A stretch of DNA of 64,000 nt from the NCBI GenBank assembly GCA_029747585.1, contig JAPEVF010000125.1, forward strand, positions 1 to 64,000, in the 5' to 3' direction. This DNA comes from Pleurotus djamor (taxonomy: Eukaryota > Basidiomycota > Agaricomycetes > Agaricales > Pleurotaceae). The position numbers were made by a program, and so were the translations under genes. A model generated the notes under the pieces. It did not search any database. It worked only from the letters and a program-made list of their open reading frames with translations, and had not been told where the DNA came from. Shown piece after piece: positions 60,477 to 64,000 of this stretch (positions are counted from its first letter, which is position 1; each line of letters begins with the position of its first letter).

Positions 60477-62804
60477 GAGCGACTTCTGAGGTCTAATTCC
60501 GAGGTGAGATGCGTCCAATTTAAGCAGAATAATTCTGCCGCTGCTAACGGGGTTTTTGATGATACTTCGGCCTCATCAGCGAATCGATGAATCTATGATT
60601 GGGCCTGTGTGGCGTTCGCTATGGCGTCCCCCGTGTCGTTCGCTATCTTGTCGGCGACCCCAGGGTGACCCAATGGTGTAGCTTTAATGCGACCCTGAGA
60701 CCATGGCTGCCCATAAATTGTACGTTTAGTCCTGCTTAAGGGAGGGTTGCTTTGTACTGGACGTACTGTGAAGGATCATTATCTCGCACCCCTCGACCCG
60801 GTGGGATCTTGATCAGCAAGCCAAAGCCAGCCAAAGCCCCATGGTGTTCATGCTGTCTGTTGGCTCCGAGGTCACAACCTTGATAAATAAGTCGACTCGC
60901 CCTTTGGGGTCGACATCGCCGCGCCACTTGACCACCGCGATTAGTGATGATTGGTACTAGCGCCGAGTAATGTGAGGCTCGCGGAAACACAAACACATTA
61001 AACAAAGTGATGTACCTTTCTTCGACCTGTAGCATGCAAGGGATTCGTGATGGAACATATATACGTATAAATATTGAGGGTTGTACTTACAGTGGGAACA
61101 CATACCCCCCGGCCTCACACAATCCTGATAATGATATATCTTCCTCGTCTGGAGCGAATTCCTATCGCCATGATACTGTCCAGCCGGTGACCTTTCTTTC
61201 ACCAAATGATAATCTGGGTGATGGGGCGAATAACGAACATTCCGCCCGAAAATGTCGTTGATACACACGCAGGAACCACGATAAGTGCTGTTCACACCAT
61301 CCTAACATTCCTCCGTAGTAATTACAAGGCTCGATCAGGAAGGCTCCAAAAAGAGAGCGAGATTGTTTGGGTCAGCCAAAGGAACCGCGATCCCCGAAGA
61401 ACACGAGAGCGGTCAGCTTGGTCAGAGTGGGAGCAAGCATAGCCTGTGTGACACCCAAGCGGGGTAGCTGAGCTGTGCATACGCCCTTACCGGAGGGGGC
61501 GCGCAGTTTACCTTGATCATGGTTTCAGGCCATACAATCTCGAAGCGCTCGGGTCTAAGGCCGTGAGGTGCAATCACCGTGCAATTCCGTGTTGAAGCTG
61601 TCGTCATGCCGAAAGCGCGATGACTGAATAAAAGTCCTGCCAAATTGAAAAGACAGGTAGGCATTAGATGGACAAGCATTCAAGAAACCACGGATGCACC
61701 TAGCATTTATGGCCCANCAAACGCACCAAGTGAGGATGTCCGATGTCCCCATTCTCCCACAGCACGAGGCTTATCGCTGAGTTTGCCTCTCCGAGACCGG
61801 AGGTATGCCCATTACACACCCAGGATGCATACAGCATGGGGACAGTAGCCTGATGATCGAGAGCTGAGGATGACGAATGATTATAGAATCGCGCCGGCGG
61901 CGAAGTTCAGTTTCCATGGATATGAGTCATGGCCATAACAATCCTGTGCCAGACGACGCCGGTACCTTGCAGGGATCGCGCTCAGGTTGAGGAGAAAGTC
62001 AAAAAAAATCATTGCACCTCGTAGCGCAAGTTGTGGTCAAGTTTCAAGGATGGGCGCTTAAACCAACACGGGCCGCCGGAAGTTCATTCCAATCCTCTTC
62101 GTGGGTGCGACTGTCACTGAATCCTACATCAGTATCTAAAGAACGGACGTGGTTACGAAACCCCATTAGATCTGAAACCAAAGGCAAGTGACGCGCTCGA
62201 TCAAGCCATAAAGGTACTCACAACTCTTAAAGTTCGGCTTGCCTACCTGGCGCCAGGGTTCTATTCTGAGAGAGGACCGGCTATTCATTCGTCTCAACAT
62301 TTAGGTAGGTTTCCGAGACCAGCCTAGAGTAGGGCCAGATCCGAAGGCGGTCCATGCCCAGGAGGGTATGCGAAAGCCTGTTCCGGTGAGACTTCATTAG
62401 CCTGGAACCGCTGTCAGCTTAACGGTGACAAGAACACAACTGAGCAGCCGACTCAGTATGGGTAACCCGGTGTGCATCGGTTGGGCTATTGGCCATCGTC
62501 AATCGAAGCCCCGGGACCCCATAGGCTCATCGTCTTGCCTCTGCTTGTGTGATGAGCAGACACAATCACGCAGAGAATATTTCGTCCACGTATGTCGTTG
62601 GAGGTGAATTTGTCTGACAATTGGATAAGCATAGTAAGCGATTATACACAAAGCAAGTCTCAAGTTGTGATCGTGCTATGGTAGCACAATGTGCGGAGCC
62701 AACAAATAACACTCAATCGACGAAGAGCCCNTTTTTTGCCTCGCTGTCCCCCGTTGAGCGATGCCGGGATGGCGTGGATGTTGAGTACCTAGGATCCACC
62801 AGAG
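60477..62804. other. 2.3 kb without a supported gene
   Basis: The first few hundred bases are likely the P450 promoter. A minus-strand stretch near 61,500-61,700 encodes TVIAPHGLRPERFEIVWPE and looks protein-like. It is short, has an N nearby (61,717) and no clear start or partner exon, so it may be a gene fragment. No transposon ends or tandem repeats were seen. Confidence 0.45.
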
Positions 62805-63548
62805 TCAGTACGTCATCCAGGAAGCCCTAGCAAGAACTCGCACCGCGCTCTCAGAGCCTACGAACACACCGCGTGGCAGGTAGTCCCAATCTTCAGACGG
62901 TGTATATTCCCAACCATCCAATAACCCGCCTATTCCGCCCTTTGTTGGACTGCGCAATCGATCAAAGAATTTGAGTACGTTCTCTTCCACCGCCTTCCCA
63001 AATCCAGACGTTACCCATCCCATTATCTCGATCTCGCTAGACAGGACCCTCAACCAGTGGCGGCATCCCACCCTGCTCCTTGCGTCGGGTGGGTGAAGAT
63101 ACTCGTTCAAGCCTTTAGCCTTGATAAGGTTGATGATATCGTAGGGAGTCAGATTCTTCACAACGCCGTACTCCTCCATCACGCAGCCGACGTCCTGTCT
63201 TGTGTATAAGGCTTCGCTTCGCGCACGTACGACCCCGGAGGCTGGTGCGCTTATGGTGTCCTCCAACTTCGTGAACCAAGGGTCGTTATCCAGGTATGAC
63301 TCGGCGACGATGTCGATCATCACCGCTTCTCCCTTCTTACCGCCTTCCAGGAAGAACCAGAGCGAGAAGTGGTTACTACGGTGGGGACGTGGCTTTGGAT
63401 TGTTTTTCGTCGTACGGGGAGTCGCGAGGTGCCATCGTTCGTCGCAAACGCCCTGAGCTGAGAAGTGGGCTACTAGTCCGATGGAGGATATCTTGGACCG
63501 CAGGTGCTGTTCATTGAGGCCATCGAACTTGGAGTTAGGGATTTGCAT
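62805..63548 (-). CDS. Protein of unknown function (DUF7770-like?)
   Basis: Single-exon frame of 247 residues. The ATG at 63548 (MQIPNSKFDGLNEQ) was chosen because residues upstream look like random sequence. Features are HRSNHFSLWFFLEGGKKG followed by a predicted strand VMIDIVAES, and later GCRHWLRVLSSEIE. This order, a His/Trp-containing strand pair followed by a GCR-W motif, recalls a fungal domain family of unknown function that I believe is catalogued as DUF7770, but I cannot verify this. No signal peptide or membrane segment is present. Confidence 0.6.
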   Translation of the reverse strand: MQIPNSKFDGLNEQHLRSKISSIGLVAHFSAQGVCDERWHLATPRTTKNNPKPRPHRSNHFSLWFFLEGGKKGEAVMIDIVAESYLDNDPWFTKLEDTISAPASGVVRARSEALYTRQDVGCVMEEYGVVKNLTPYDIINLIKAKGLNEYLHPPDARSRVGCRHWLRVLSSEIEIMGWVTSGFGKAVEENVLKFFDRLRSPTKGGIGGLLDGWEYTPSEDWDYLPRGVFVGSESAVRVLARASWMTY

Positions 63549-64000
63549 GGAGGACGAGGTGCTTTTTGGCTCGCGAAGGAAGTGGGTGGTTTGTGTTCGG
63601 TTGGGAAGGCAAGGAAACGATGAAATATATAAGGAATGGCATGCTGAGTGGCAATCTCCTTTTCTGGTGCTCAGGCCCTCTGATGCCATTGTCCTGCTCT
63701 GTCCTCAATTCCGTGGCCCACCCTGAACGTCGCGGATTTTGTTTTGTGCGACTCACCATCCCAGGGCACAGTCATCTGTTTGACTACTGGGTCCGATAGC
63801 GCAGCTCAATTCTAATAGACTAAAATTCTCTCGTTATATCTAGTGGTGAGGTTGTCTTGAGGAATTTTTTCTCTGGCTTTTGAGGGTGTTTGCTCCATCA
63901 AAATTTCGTCTAGGACGTAGTAAATCTCCGACAAAGCTGCGGACTTCGAAAGTCCTCGGACAAAGCCAGGCCAAAACGAATCCTATCATTGACCTTCTGA
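63549..64000. other. Right-edge intergenic
   Basis: Upstream region of the unknown gene ending at 62805. It contains TATA-like ATATAT near 63,628. No other feature is seen before the window end. Confidence 0.45.

Noticed and set aside
60736..61752. Possible gene fragments on the minus strand upstream of the P450
   Set aside because: Only a short protein-like piece (TVIAPHGLRPERFE) is seen. It has no start, no consistent exon chain and an N nearby, so no gene is called.

Overview
The window is nuclear DNA of a filamentous basidiomycete, most likely an agaricomycete. The evidence is many short introns (about 47-76 nt) with GT..AG ends, mostly tight intergenic spacing, and a gene set typical of mushrooms: a basidiomycete-type P450, an F-box/LRR protein, a BBE-like secreted oxidoreductase and GATA factors with long disordered tails. 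No rRNA, tRNA, CRISPR array or bacterial-type operon was seen.

Layout. The dominant structure is a very large inverted repeat. Bases 1-~12,200 reappear as the reverse complement at ~32,950-45,166; a base x in the left arm pairs with about 45,165 minus x. Each arm carries the same genes: a Vsb1/SulP-like vacuolar transporter with STAS and cyclic-nucleotide-binding-like domains, a large DH-PH Rho guanine-nucleotide exchange factor, a short unknown protein, and a small orphan gene family at the inner edge. Coding differences between arms are a few percent, introns differ more, and the main reading frames are open on both sides. The left arm runs off the window start, so its outer end is not visible. 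The arms could be a true segmental inverted duplication or two alleles of a dikaryon placed on one contig.

The ~21 kb between the arms is single-copy. It holds a small uncertain gene, an RQT4/TRIP4-type zinc-finger protein, two related GATA factors that point at each other across a 6.3 kb gap rich in short tandem repeats, a Rab18 GTPase, a candidate MITE with long terminal inverted repeats, and a TVP38/VTT-domain Golgi membrane protein.

Right of the second arm lie an ornithine cyclodeaminase/mu-crystallin family protein, two tandem alpha/beta hydrolases, a secreted FAD oxidoreductase, the pre-mRNA cleavage factor CFIm25 (NUDT21) divergent from an EOS1-like ER protein, an F-box protein, a cytochrome P450 followed by a remnant of a second P450 3' end, and an unknown protein near the right edge. 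The cyclodeaminase, hydrolases, oxidoreductase and P450 could belong to one small-molecule pathway, but this is inference only.

Single N bases interrupt several genes. In at least three places removing or adding one base at the N restores the expected protein, so these are assembly uncertainties rather than mutations. All gene models here come from reading splice signals by eye.
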